Origin: Mucilaginibacter sp.
GTDB taxonomy: Bacteria; Bacteroidota; Bacteroidia; Sphingobacteriales; Sphingobacteriaceae
Length of the DNA: 36,024 nt
Assembly: GCF_028288225.1 (NCBI RefSeq)
Contig: NZ_JAQBOC010000053.1
Location: forward strand, 1 to 36,024
Direction of reading: 5' to 3'
Part shown: positions 14,757-22,887 of the stretch, one piece after another
How the letters are laid out: every line of letters starts with the position of its first letter
Numbering within the stretch: the first letter of the stretch is position 1
Notes under the pieces: model-generated
The model's input: only the letters and a program-made list of their open reading frames with translations
The model's database searches: none
What the model was told of the DNA's origin: nothing
Program-made: the position numbers and the translations under genes

Positions 14757-15638
14757 TTAAAAAAATAGGTAGTAAAATGTCAGGTTAAAAAAAACCTCGT
14801 GCCTGTTTTTTAATGCGCCCTCCACATTAACCGGTATAGAGTATTTCCACGCTGCCTCAAAAGTATAATGCGGCCTGTTATAGGCAATAGGCAATTTAAT
14901 ACTGTAATTAAGTGCGTTAAACCTTCCGTTATTATAAGGCTGCTGAGCCAACCCTTCCAGTGACTCGGATACATCATATAAGGCAAACTTGTTTGGATGA
15001 TCAGTTGAAAATTTTTGAACAAAGTTTTGCGTGCCAAATATGGCGCTTACCGTAGGATTGAATGAAAGGTAATCCTTATCATCAAAAACGCTCCAGCTGG
15101 TTTCAATATATTTAGAAGTGCTAAAGGTTAGAAAAAAGTCGCTTGATTTACCAAAAAGATAATCAGCAGTAATGCTTGATTTGGCTATTTTCCAGTCGAA
15201 GCTATTTTTAAAATTTATATCGTTTGATGAGGCCGACTTTATTACGTCAGCCGCGGCTTTTGCAAAAAGGAACCGCGAATAGCTTATGGTACCTGATATT
15301 TTTTTGGTGTATTTATAAAAAAAGCCTGTGCCTACGTCAAACTCATCAACCAGTGGATCATACCCTAATACTTTTACCGCTGATCCATACACGAAAAACC
15401 CCGATTTGGCATTATATACAAAATCAGTACTTATAAAAGGATATTTAATAGGCCCGGTGCGTCCAAAAAACTGCACATCGCTGCCGTAATTTGCGCCAAC
15501 AGAGATAGATTGCTTCCTAAAAACAGTATCCGTATCGGCAATTGCATAGCTCGACCGGCTTTTATACAGCGGCCTTAGCGCAGCAGCATTTACAGCAGAA
15601 CCAATTATAAGCAAAAGCAATACAAAATAGTATTTCAT
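14757..15638 (-). CDS. Putative outer-membrane beta-barrel protein, two-component operon
   Basis: 293 residues with a signal peptide (residues ~1-19, MKYYFVLLLLIIGSAVNAA). The mature chain is dense in alternating aromatic and polar strands, such as QSISVGANYGSDVQFFG, SGFFVYGSAVKVLGY, FDVGTGFFYKYTKKISGTISYSRF and HEVFFNLTFYYLFF. It ends in phenylalanine, as outer-membrane barrels usually do for BAM recognition. I do not recognise a family. It is 6 bases upstream of the response regulator gene and 30 bases downstream of a small exported Lys/Pro-rich protein. A sensing, secretion or uptake role tied to the two-component system is inference. Confidence 0.75.
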   Translation of the reverse strand: MKYYFVLLLLIIGSAVNAAALRPLYKSRSSYAIADTDTVFRKQSISVGANYGSDVQFFGRTGPIKYPFISTDFVYNAKSGFFVYGSAVKVLGYDPLVDEFDVGTGFFYKYTKKISGTISYSRFLFAKAAADVIKSASSNDINFKNSFDWKIAKSSITADYLFGKSSDFFLTFSTSKYIETSWSVFDDKDYLSFNPTVSAIFGTQNFVQKFSTDHPNKFALYDVSESLEGLAQQPYNNGRFNALNYSIKLPIAYNRPHYTFEAAWKYSIPVNVEGALKNRHEVFFNLTFYYLFF

Positions 15639-15668
15639 TGATATATAATAATGTGAAGGTTGAGTTTG

Positions 15669-16004
15669 TTAGTTGCCATTTCTTCTTGGTATTTCAGGCG
15701 GTCTTTCCAAACCTTCCGGCCTCCGTTGTCGTTTTGGCTTAGCTTTAGGTGTCGCCGGGTTGTCACCAGATTCAATTTTTTCTGGTTTGGGCTGTTTTTT
15801 AGCTTTGGCTACCTCTTTAATCTTCTTTTTATCTTCCAGTTCCTGTTTTTTAGTTTTGGTAGTATCCGTCAAGATCTTATTCAAAGACAAACTTATCTCC
15901 AATTTATTATAAACAAAATCAAAATAGTTATTTTTTATTTTAGCAGACGATAAACAGGGTGCAAATATTAATAACAGGACAATATACGCAAACCACTTTA
16001 TCAT
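15669..16004 (-). CDS. Small exported Lys/Pro-rich protein of unknown function
   Basis: 111 residues. A hydrophobic N-terminus (IKWFAYIVLLLIFAPCLSSA) acts as a signal peptide; Cys17 may be a lipidation site but the lipobox is weak. A short segment, YFDFVYNKLEISLSLNKIL, follows. The rest (about 48-111) is highly charged, KTKKQELEDKKKIKEVAKAKKQPKPE, then proline/arginine-rich PKAKPKRQRRPEGLERPPEIPRRNGN, and likely disordered. No family is recognised. It is the first gene of the run leading into the barrel, response regulator and kinase genes. A basic disordered tail could contact peptidoglycan, lipopolysaccharide or DNA, but nothing decides this. The GC-poor start and length argue for a real gene rather than a shadow. 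Confidence 0.7.
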   Translation of the reverse strand: MIKWFAYIVLLLIFAPCLSSAKIKNNYFDFVYNKLEISLSLNKILTDTTKTKKQELEDKKKIKEVAKAKKQPKPEKIESGDNPATPKAKPKRQRRPEGLERPPEIPRRNGN

Positions 16005-16163
16005 TGAAGAGTAGAAAATGTTAAAATTCTTTTCAAATAGTATTCAATTAAACTTTTAGCCATTTAATTAGCAGAGCCCAACGGACATTAGATACAGGCA
16101 CTACGCACTACGAAATCTAAACTGATTGGAATTATATAATTGAGGTTTATTTCAATAGTATTG

Positions 16164-16184
16164 TTGGTGTTAAATGTACACCAA
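16164..16184. promoter_or_regulatory. Candidate operator: TTGGTGT-N7-ACACCAA
   Basis: A perfect 7-bp inverted repeat with a 7-base spacer lies ~160 bases upstream of the Lys/Pro-rich gene and ~53 bases past the ApbE stop. No T-run follows on either strand, so it looks more like a protein-binding site than a terminator. Possible binders include the operon's own response regulator; this is speculative. Confidence 0.35.
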
Positions 16185-16236
16185 TATGAATTAAATTAGC
16201 TTTTATTTATTTATAATTCAATGAATAAATAAAAAT

Positions 16237-17184
16237 TTAATTAACGTTTATACTTTTTGAAGTATAAATGCGGTTATGATCATCAATGATCACCGCAGCT
16301 ATTTGGTTTAATTGATTTATTAAATACAAGCCTGCATTAACACCTATTGCCAGTACAGGGGTTGCCATAGCATCCGCAAGTTCGGCTGTTGTGCTTATAA
16401 TGCTTACGCTTTTAATTTTGCTTACCGGAAAACCTTTTTTAGGGTTAAAGGAACCTAAAAGCTTTTTATCAACTATAGTAGCATACTTTTCGGTATTTAA
16501 AGAGGTTGCCACGGCCATATCGCTAATAGCTACATTTGCAAAAGGCTGTTTTTCCTGCGATGGATCGGCGATTGCAATGGTCCATGGCTCACTATCAGGC
16601 TGGGCACCCCAGGTAAGTAAATCGCCGCCGGCATTAATAACGCCGCTGCTAACTCCCTGTAATTGCAATATGTATTTTGCCCTGTCAGCAGCGTATCCTT
16701 TGCTGTTTGAGGCAAAACCTATGCGCATGCCGGTCTCTTTCAAAAAAACCGTTTGCTCATTTGCATTAAGTTCAACACTTTTATAGTTCACATTGCTAAC
16801 CGCAGACCTAACAGCGCTATTACTTTTTTTTTGAACAGTATCAAAATTTGAACCGTCTTTATCGGCAGCGTAATATGTAATATCAAATGCGCCATGAGTA
16901 AGCGCAGATATTTGCAGGGAACGATCAATTAATTTGAAGATCTCGGCGTTTGCTTTTACAGGTTTAACCCCTGCATTCCGGTTTATCTCGTTAATGCAGC
17001 TATCTTCACCAAAGGCGCTTAACAATTTTTCAACCCTGTTGATCTCACCCACTGCATCATCAAAACGATCTTCGGCCCATGAAGGGTTATTACCAACAAC
17101 ACTGATTTCAAACTGATCACCCATTAAGCGCACTGAACGCCTGAAAATGATTGAATTATGAGAAATGGTCTTTATTGCCAACAT
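16237..17184 (-). CDS. apbE: FAD:protein FMN transferase (ApbE family)
   Basis: 315 residues. ApbE moves FMN from FAD to a threonine of target flavoproteins such as NqrC, RnfG or periplasmic reductases. Family motifs are in order: RLMGDQFEISV near the N-terminus, HGAFDITYYA (about 116-125), MRIGFASNSKGYAADRAKYIL (flavin-binding, about 172-192), VINAGGDLLTWG, then a diverged TIVDKKLLGSFNPKKGFPV and TAELADAMATPVLAIG with the Mg-binding Asp. The usual HI.DP.TG element reads LLGSFNPKKGF, which lacks the customary histidine. There is no clear signal peptide, unlike many Bacteroidota ApbE proteins. It lies 230 bases upstream of the exported-protein/two-component run on the same strand and may or may not belong to it. 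Confidence 0.9.
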   Translation of the reverse strand: MLAIKTISHNSIIFRRSVRLMGDQFEISVVGNNPSWAEDRFDDAVGEINRVEKLLSAFGEDSCINEINRNAGVKPVKANAEIFKLIDRSLQISALTHGAFDITYYAADKDGSNFDTVQKKSNSAVRSAVSNVNYKSVELNANEQTVFLKETGMRIGFASNSKGYAADRAKYILQLQGVSSGVINAGGDLLTWGAQPDSEPWTIAIADPSQEKQPFANVAISDMAVATSLNTEKYATIVDKKLLGSFNPKKGFPVSKIKSVSIISTTAELADAMATPVLAIGVNAGLYLINQLNQIAAVIIDDHNRIYTSKSINVN

Positions 17185-17340
17185 ACGCTTACAATTTAAA
17201 AAAGCATTAAAAAACGACTTTAAATAAACCGGACTTATCCTGCATTAAAATATAATTATGCAAAACATTCCTAATGTTTATGCTGCTAAAATAGCAGGAC
17301 TTTATGAAAATGAGATGAAAACGGGATTTCCATAAATGCA

Positions 17341-17362
17341 AAAGCCGCGTAAAGGCGGCTTT
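17341..17362 (-). terminator. Terminator downstream of prfA
   Basis: AAAGCCGC (17341-17348) and GCGGCTTT (17355-17362) form an 8-bp stem with a 6-base loop. On the minus strand it is followed by TTGCATTT. It lies ~110 bases past the prfA stop, with repeat element C in between. Confidence 0.7.
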
Positions 17363-17407
17363 ATGACACTATTCTTATAATTAGTCCTTAAGATTAGTAC
17401 GTAGTCT

Positions 17408-17451
17408 TGAGTCGTAAGTCTTTTATCTATCTCCATTTGACTTAAGACTCA
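17408..17451. repeat. Stem-loop with quasi-tandem arms (element C)
   Basis: TGAGTCGTAAGTC (17408-17420) pairs with GACTTAAGACTCA (17439-17451) at 12 of 13 positions. The motif AAGTC/GAGTC recurs in each arm (AGTCTTGAGTCGTAAGTC on the left, CTTAAGACTCAGG and AAAGACTCC on the right). It sits between the prfA stop and the prfA terminator. Confidence 0.7.
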
Positions 17452-17472
17452 GGGCTAAAGACTCCAGACCCC

Positions 17473-18546
17473 TTACGCCACAGTTCCTTCTTTCAGTTTT
17501 TCAGCGTTTTCTGCAAATTGCAATGCCTCCATAATATCCTGCAGATCGCCGTTCATTACACCAACCAGGTTATATATGGTTAAGCCAATGCGATGTTCGG
17601 TTAAGCGCCCCTGCGGGTAATTGTAGGTACGCACCTTGGCAGAACGATCACCGGTTGATACCATTGTTTTACGTTTTTTGGAGGTTATTTCCAGGTGCTT
17701 TTGCAGTTCCATTTCATAAACACGTGAACGCAATACCTGTAATGCCTTATCGTAATTTTTTAATTGTGATTTTTGATCCTGGCACTGTGCAACAATCCCT
17801 GATGGTAGGTGCGTTAGCCTTACCGCAGAGTAGGTTGTATTCACCGATTGCCCACCCGGACCGGATGCGCAGAACAGATCTTTACGGATATCGCTTACCT
17901 GCAGATCAATATCAAACTCATCCACTTCGGGCAATACCACAACGGTAGCTGCCGATGTATGTACACGGCCCTGGGTTTCCGTATCAGGTACACGCTGTAC
18001 CCGGTGAACGCCGGATTCGTATTTTAAATTGCCATATGCATCTTCGGCATTAACGTTAAATACAATTTCCTTATACCCGCCTGATGTGCCTTCGGTGTAA
18101 TCAACAAGTTCGGTTTTCCAGCCACGCCTTTCGCAGTAGCGCATGTACATACGGTAAAGGTCGCCGGCAAAAAGGGCAGCTTCATCACCACCGGTGCCAC
18201 CACGAATTTCAATAATGGCATTTTTTGAATCCTCGGGATCTTTAGGGATCAGCATCAGGCGGATGGTTTCTTCCATCTCGTCCTGCTTACCCAGCAATTC
18301 ATCAAGCTCCATTTTAGCCATCTCGCGGAACTCTTCGTCCTTTTCAGTTGCCAAAATCTCCTTGTTGCTTTCAATATTGCTCATGATATTGCGGTAGATG
18401 TTGTATTGGTCAACAACCTTGGCAAGGTCTTTATATTCTTTATTCAGCTGGGCAAAGCGCTTCATATCAGCCATGGCATCAGGGCTGCTCAGTTCAGCTT
18501 CTACATCTTTCCAGCGTTGAAATATCGCTTCTAATTTCTCTAACAT
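17473..18546 (-). CDS. prfA: Peptide chain release factor 1
   Basis: 357 residues, full length for RF1, which releases the peptide at UAA and UAG codons in the ribosome. The catalytic GGQ at 231-233 is in FCASGPGGQSVNTTYSAVRL, where the glutamine is normally methylated by PrmC. The stop-recognition loop reads HRVQRVPDTETQGRVHTSAA, with PDT at 187-189 in place of the common PxT. IEIRGGTGGDEAALF and the C-terminal DRSAKVRTYNYPQGRLTEHRIGLT are diagnostic. It is encoded alone, divergent from the fucosidase gene across a 324-base spacer. RF1 reads the TAA found inside pdhB in this window, so that codon should act as a true stop. Confidence 0.98.
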   Translation of the reverse strand: MLEKLEAIFQRWKDVEAELSSPDAMADMKRFAQLNKEYKDLAKVVDQYNIYRNIMSNIESNKEILATEKDEEFREMAKMELDELLGKQDEMEETIRLMLIPKDPEDSKNAIIEIRGGTGGDEAALFAGDLYRMYMRYCERRGWKTELVDYTEGTSGGYKEIVFNVNAEDAYGNLKYESGVHRVQRVPDTETQGRVHTSAATVVVLPEVDEFDIDLQVSDIRKDLFCASGPGGQSVNTTYSAVRLTHLPSGIVAQCQDQKSQLKNYDKALQVLRSRVYEMELQKHLEITSKKRKTMVSTGDRSAKVRTYNYPQGRLTEHRIGLTIYNLVGVMNGDLQDIMEALQFAENAEKLKEGTVA

Positions 18547-18673
18547 AATTTTGACCGCTTATTTTAATGATTGCGGCTATTCCGCTGTTTTTACCAGGAT
18601 TGGTTTAAACGACGAGCAGATCTTAAAAGCCTGCTATCCGGTTAGTCCCATAAATCTTAGTTTAAAAAGCGCA

Positions 18674-18681
18674 CAAAAGTA
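18674..18681 (-). promoter_or_regulatory. Candidate -7 box for prfA
   Basis: TACTTTTG on the minus strand matches TAnnTTTG fully, but no TTTG lies 19 bases upstream. It would give a leader of about 120 bases before the prfA ATG. The divergent spacer 18547-18891 otherwise shows only AT-rich sequence and a short unsupported TTG-initiated plus-strand frame. Confidence 0.4.
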
Positions 18682-18891
18682 CGGAATTTTGGCTGATTAT
18701 TTTTCATTGGGGTGTAAAGAGAATCGCAGATGTTTGACCGATTGTTTTGATGAAGCTAATTTGTGGACGAGCCTCAATTAAACTATTTTCTTAAATAGCA
18801 AAATTAGTATAGCTTAAACCCTGCTCAAATATCCTTTAATAAAATCTTACTAATATTGCATGGTCTATTTATGAATCAAAATACTGCCGTT

Positions 18892-20220
18892 ATGAAAAAA
18901 ATACTGCTGCTGATCTTTTTTTGCTGGGGATTTGTTTATTGCCGGGCCCAAACCCAAATTGACCCTAAAACCATCAGTGAGAAAATGAAATGGTTTGAGG
19001 ATGCCAAATTGGGCATTTTTATACATGCGGGCATTTATTCGGTAAATGGCATTGATGAATCATGGAGCTTTCATAACAAAAAGATCAGCTATGCTGATTA
19101 TATGAAACAGCTTAACGGATTTACGCTTAAAAAGTATGATCCTGCTTATTGGGCCGATTTGATTAAGGAAAGCGGCGCCCGCTACGCTGTTATTACCACC
19201 AAACATCACGATGGGGTAGCCATGTATGATACAAAACAGGATAATTTAAACATAGTAAAGGCAACACCCGCTAACAGGGACATGGTAAAACCCTTTTTTG
19301 AGGAATTACGCAAGCGGGGGATTAAATGCGGCGCCTATTTTTCATTGATCGACTGGTCGCATCCCAACTATCCCGGCTTTTTAAAAGACAGTTCGCGGTA
19401 TATTGTGCAAAAGGATTATGATCGCTGGAACAATTTCAGGACCTTTTTCCAGGGACAGATCACAGAAATAAGCAAGATGTATAATCCTGACCTGTGGTGG
19501 TTTGATGGCGATTGGGAACACAGCGCCGAAGAATGGGAGGCGGAAAAGGTAAGGCATATTATACTCTCTAAAAACCCTGCTGCAATTATAAACGGCCGCT
19601 TACAAGGCTATGGAGATTATAATACACCCGAACAAAATTTCCCTGTTACCCGGCCGCCGTTTAAATGGTGGGAGCTTTGTATGACGATTAATGACAACTG
19701 GGGCTACCAGCAGGCAGATCAGAACTGGAAAACGCCATACGAGATCATTACCCTTTTTGCAGATGTGGTTGCCAATGGCGGGAATTTGCTTTTAGATATC
19801 GGCCCAAAAGAAGACGGAACCATTCCCGACCAGGAAGTTAATGTGCTGAAAGAACTGGGTGCCTGGAATAAAAAACATGCAGAAGCTATATTCGGTACGA
19901 AAGGCGGCATCCCCGCCGGGCATTTTTATGGACCAACAACCTTGTCGAAAGATTCAACCACACTTTATTTATTTGTAGCCGGCAAAACAAGCGGTCAGCT
20001 AATGGTGAAGGGGCTGGATTGCAAAATTGACGAGATCTCCGTTGTAGGAGATGGCACAAAGCTAACCCACAAAATAGTGGGCAAAATATCATGGAGCCCT
20101 GTGCCGGGCCTGGTTTACATAAACCTGCCCGACGGAGTGCAGGATAAATATATGACTGTATTGAAACTAAAGCTGAATGGCCCTATAAAACTATATCGGG
20201 GGCAGGGCGGGTTGAAGTAA
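18892..20220 (+). CDS. Alpha-L-fucosidase, GH29 family, exported
   Basis: 442 residues from the chosen ATG, which starts a signal peptide (MKKILLLIFFCWGFVYCRAQ); an in-frame ATG at 18871 adds seven residues. Landmarks of GH29 are FEDAKLGIFIHAGIYSVNG, ARYAVITTKHHDGVAMYDT, GIKCGAYFSLIDWSHP and the nucleophile region PDLWWFDGDWE (Asp205), followed by NFPVTRPPFKWWELCMTINDNWGY and GGNLLLDIGPKEDGTIP. The acid/base residue cannot be named from sequence alone. It is a periplasmic or surface retaining fucosidase that removes L-fucose from glycans. It stands alone, with no SusC/SusD pair, so it is not part of a visible polysaccharide utilization locus. It diverges from prfA. Confidence 0.93.
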   Translation: MKKILLLIFFCWGFVYCRAQTQIDPKTISEKMKWFEDAKLGIFIHAGIYSVNGIDESWSFHNKKISYADYMKQLNGFTLKKYDPAYWADLIKESGARYAVITTKHHDGVAMYDTKQDNLNIVKATPANRDMVKPFFEELRKRGIKCGAYFSLIDWSHPNYPGFLKDSSRYIVQKDYDRWNNFRTFFQGQITEISKMYNPDLWWFDGDWEHSAEEWEAEKVRHIILSKNPAAIINGRLQGYGDYNTPEQNFPVTRPPFKWWELCMTINDNWGYQQADQNWKTPYEIITLFADVVANGGNLLLDIGPKEDGTIPDQEVNVLKELGAWNKKHAEAIFGTKGGIPAGHFYGPTTLSKDSTTLYLFVAGKTSGQLMVKGLDCKIDEISVVGDGTKLTHKIVGKISWSPVPGLVYINLPDGVQDKYMTVLKLKLNGPIKLYRGQGGLK

Positions 20221-20276
20221 ATAACGGCATCTTTTGTAATCGAAGTTAAAAACCTCGAAATCTGGGGCAAAGCCAC

Positions 20277-20510
20277 AAGGGGATGTCATGCTGATATAAA
20301 ATCCTGCAGAATCTAAAGGAGGAATGACAAGGGTGGGGTTATCATGGTGAGCTTGTCGAACCAGGACGCGGGCAAAGGCCTCAGCACCATGCTTAGCACG
20401 CGGACAGGCTTCTGCGCACGTCGCCCTTCGACAGGCTCAGGGTGACAGCCCATTGTATGTTCAATATAACTGTCATGAGTAAGCACTCGAAGCATGACAA
20501 CCCATTACAT
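20277..20510. repeat. REP-like dispersed repeat (TTCGACAGGCTCAGG type)
   Basis: TGAGCTTGTCGAA near 20348 and TTCGACAGGCTCA near 20430 are inverted copies with one mismatch, followed by GGGTGACAG. Short motifs of the form GTCATGC/CATGACA recur across the block. This REP-like sequence is common in Bacteroidota genomes and produces spurious reading frames encoding CHPEPVEG and FDKLT. It fills most of the 322-base spacer between the fucosidase and M1 peptidase stops, which converge here. Confidence 0.75.
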
Positions 20511-20542
20511 CACACCTTTGAACCAATTCCCGCCGAATAACC

Positions 20543-22186
20543 TTAATTACCCTCCCTCACCTCAAAAGTTGCCAGCAAATTCACATTGGGATCGGCTTTT
20601 ACTTCCGTAGGTTTTGACGGCACTTTAAACTGAACTGTTGTGATCTTGTCTTTAAGGCTAATGGTATGCTGCTGCTTATCTAAAGATACTTCTAATGACA
20701 CCTCATATAGGGGGCCCTGTTTTTGAGTAACCGTTAGCTCAACCACGCCTTTAGCCGCATTGTATTTCCAGGTAATGCCTAAATCGGGATGACCCGCTGT
20801 GAAAAGCCATTGCTGAAAAAATTGTTTCAGATCTTTTCCGCTTGCCTGCTCCATTATTTTTTGCAGGCCGCTGGTATAAGCATTGCCGCCGTTATATTTT
20901 GCATAATAATTCCTGATGCCTTTCCAAAATGCCGCATCGCCCAATTTTCTGCGGAGCATGTGTAATACCCAGCCGCCTTTCTGGTAACTGTTGGCATTTA
21001 GCAATTGCATATAATTGTCTTTTACAGCAGTATCTACAATAGGTGTATTCCTTGTTTTTTCAAAGCTAAAAACAGCTTTCCGGTCTTCAATCTCCCGCTT
21101 TTTTAAAGTATCAACACCATACTTATTCTCAAGGTACAGATTAGTCATATAGGTGGCAAAGCCTTCGCTAAGCCAAACATGTCCAAAGTTTTTTTCGCTG
21201 GCGGCATCACCAAACCATTGGTGGGCAATTTCGTGTGCCATTAGCTCTTCAATTCCTTTTGTGGTAGTGGAGTTTTCAAAATAGAAAATAGCCCCGGCAT
21301 TTTCCATGCCGCCAAATATGGTTTTTGACTGCACATTGGCCAGCTTTTTGTAAGCAAACGGGCCAACATGTTTTATATAATACGGTAAGATTCCCGTTGC
21401 CACTGCATAGTTTTTAAAACCGGCATCCTTGTTTTCAGGGAAAACATAAGTATATACCGGGATGGCGCCCACATCTCCGGGATGATCTATCGCAAAATCA
21501 GCAACGCCAATTACCATTACTTTGGTTGGCAGCTGTGCGGTTTCTTTCCAATGAGTAAGCTTTAAATGATTTGGTAAAATGGTTTCTTCAACCTTTAAGC
21601 CGTTAGATACAACACCGTAATGATCAGGCGCAGTAACTATAAAATCAACCTGGGCCTTATCTCCCGGATAGTCGGCACAGGGCAGCCAGTTGTGGGCGCG
21701 GTTGGGCCAGTTATCCCCAAAAAAGGTGCGATGCCCAAACTTATTGGTTGATATAATAAGTCCGTCGGCCGGGATCCCCTGGTAAATAATAGTGTAGGAG
21801 TGTACACTATTGGTTGCGGCGGTTGTGTTTATATTTATTACATCAGCATCCTGCGCAAATGCTACGTCTTTGCCATCTTCTGTTATTGCAGATACCAGCA
21901 TGCCTTTACCGCTACCGGTTGTTTTTTTATTCGCCGTTACATGCGTGCTGCCCGCATTATTGACTGAATCAGGCGCAGCCCCTTTCTGTTTAACAAGGTC
22001 AAGCTGAAACGAATTTACATCTTTCAAAAACTTAATCCGCACCTTGGCCTGACCCTTAATGGTGTCATTGGCATCATTAAGCTGGATAGCAAACCGGTAA
22101 TGCTGCACATCAAACGTTGGAACCTGCGCTTTGGCTAATAAGCAACTCATCAACCCTAAAACAAAAAATGAAAAGGCTTTATACAT
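20543..22186 (-). CDS. M1 family aminopeptidase, exported, short form
   Basis: 547 residues with a signal peptide ending LAKAQ. The M1 beta-sheet domain (about 25-245) is followed by the thermolysin-like domain with GGMENAG at 292-298 (substrate N-terminus recognition), HEIAHQWFGD with zinc ligands His318 and His322, and LSEGFATY with ligand Glu341. The C-terminal ~70 residues form a small beta domain instead of the ~300-residue ARM domain of PepN, so it belongs to the short group found in Bacteroidota. It removes N-terminal residues from peptides in the periplasm. It lies ~100 bases downstream of gldD on the same strand, with repeat element D between them. Confidence 0.95.
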   Translation of the reverse strand: MYKAFSFFVLGLMSCLLAKAQVPTFDVQHYRFAIQLNDANDTIKGQAKVRIKFLKDVNSFQLDLVKQKGAAPDSVNNAGSTHVTANKKTTGSGKGMLVSAITEDGKDVAFAQDADVININTTAATNSVHSYTIIYQGIPADGLIISTNKFGHRTFFGDNWPNRAHNWLPCADYPGDKAQVDFIVTAPDHYGVVSNGLKVEETILPNHLKLTHWKETAQLPTKVMVIGVADFAIDHPGDVGAIPVYTYVFPENKDAGFKNYAVATGILPYYIKHVGPFAYKKLANVQSKTIFGGMENAGAIFYFENSTTTKGIEELMAHEIAHQWFGDAASEKNFGHVWLSEGFATYMTNLYLENKYGVDTLKKREIEDRKAVFSFEKTRNTPIVDTAVKDNYMQLLNANSYQKGGWVLHMLRRKLGDAAFWKGIRNYYAKYNGGNAYTSGLQKIMEQASGKDLKQFFQQWLFTAGHPDLGITWKYNAAKGVVELTVTQKQGPLYEVSLEVSLDKQQHTISLKDKITTVQFKVPSKPTEVKADPNVNLLATFEVREGN

Positions 22187-22239
22187 GGTAATATTATTTA
22201 AATTCTATATGTAAACATCTTAAAAACTTCCCGCATCAA

Positions 22240-22289
22240 GCTTCCGTCTCCCGGACTTTACTGACTTTTCCGACTTTCGGACTTCTCCC
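22240..22289. repeat. One-armed quasi-tandem repeat (element D)
   Basis: The spacer between gldD and the M1 peptidase gene holds successive variants of one unit: CCGGACTT, CTGACTT, CCGACTT and CGGACTT within about 40 bases. I see no matching complementary arm. It resembles a single arm of the stem-loops elsewhere in the window. Confidence 0.6.
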
Positions 22290-22290
22290 C

Positions 22291-22887
22291 TCACTTCCAC
22301 TTAAAGCTCTTTATCATCAAATCCACATCTTGTTTTACAAAGGTGAGCACAGGCTGGATTGAATCGAGCCGTGGTTCGGAATTAAAATAAAGTGCTCCGC
22401 GGATATAGTTTTTGGTGCTGTCAGTCAAATAAAATTGTATGGATGATGCCGCGTTGCCGTCAATGGTGTAATAAATGCCGTAAACCTTACGGTCGGGATA
22501 GCTTATCACGCCCTGGTCAATACTTGTTGCTTTTATGGTGTGTTTAAATGCAAAGCTATGTGCGTCTTCTATCAGCTCATCAAATACTTTTTTTGAAGTT
22601 ATGCTTTCATAACTTAAATGCAGCGTACCGTTAAATTGCGGAAACTGCATATTCAAAAGGCTTTTCATATTTAACAGCTTGTTAGATTTCCTGGATGTTT
22701 TATCCGTATCTATAACTGCATATTGGGGATACAAAAAAGTGAACGGACCGGTGCCTGTATATGGGCGATAATCTTTTTTCGGAAAAACAATCCGGTAATA
22801 CCCCCGCGGCTTAGGTGAATAATCATGATTACCGTTGCAGGCAGCAAAAAGCAGGATAGCTAAAATGGGCAATACAAATTTTTTCAT
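22291..22887 (-). CDS. gldD: Gliding motility lipoprotein GldD
   Basis: 198 residues. The lipobox LLFAAC gives Cys17 as the acylated residue. The mature start DYSPKPRGYYRIVFPKKDYRPY is characteristic of GldD, and it is followed by YPQYAVIDTD, FNGTLHLSYESI and a C-terminal PVLTFVKQDVDLMIKSFKW. GldD is an envelope lipoprotein required for gliding in Flavobacterium and linked to the type IX secretion machinery; many non-gliding Bacteroidota keep it. The ATG at 22887 forms an ATGA overlap with the aroE stop and gives the proper signal peptide. An ATG eight codons further upstream (22911) is less likely because it would place charged residues ahead of it. Confidence 0.93.
   Translation of the reverse strand: MKKFVLPILAILLFAACNGNHDYSPKPRGYYRIVFPKKDYRPYTGTGPFTFLYPQYAVIDTDKTSRKSNKLLNMKSLLNMQFPQFNGTLHLSYESITSKKVFDELIEDAHSFAFKHTIKATSIDQGVISYPDRKVYGIYYTIDGNAASSIQFYLTDSTKNYIRGALYFNSEPRLDSIQPVLTFVKQDVDLMIKSFKWK

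Noticed and set aside
18551..18781. Plus-strand 76-residue frame upstream of the fucosidase gene
   Set aside because: It starts at a TTG, has no signal or family likeness, and lies across the prfA leader region.
18892..20220. A polysaccharide utilization locus around the fucosidase
   Set aside because: No SusC/SusD pair, sensor or other glycoside hydrolase lies next to it; it is a lone gene.
20313..20495. Minus-strand frame encoding CHPEPVEG and FDKLT
   Set aside because: These residues are the translated form of the REP-like repeat, a well-known source of spurious annotations.
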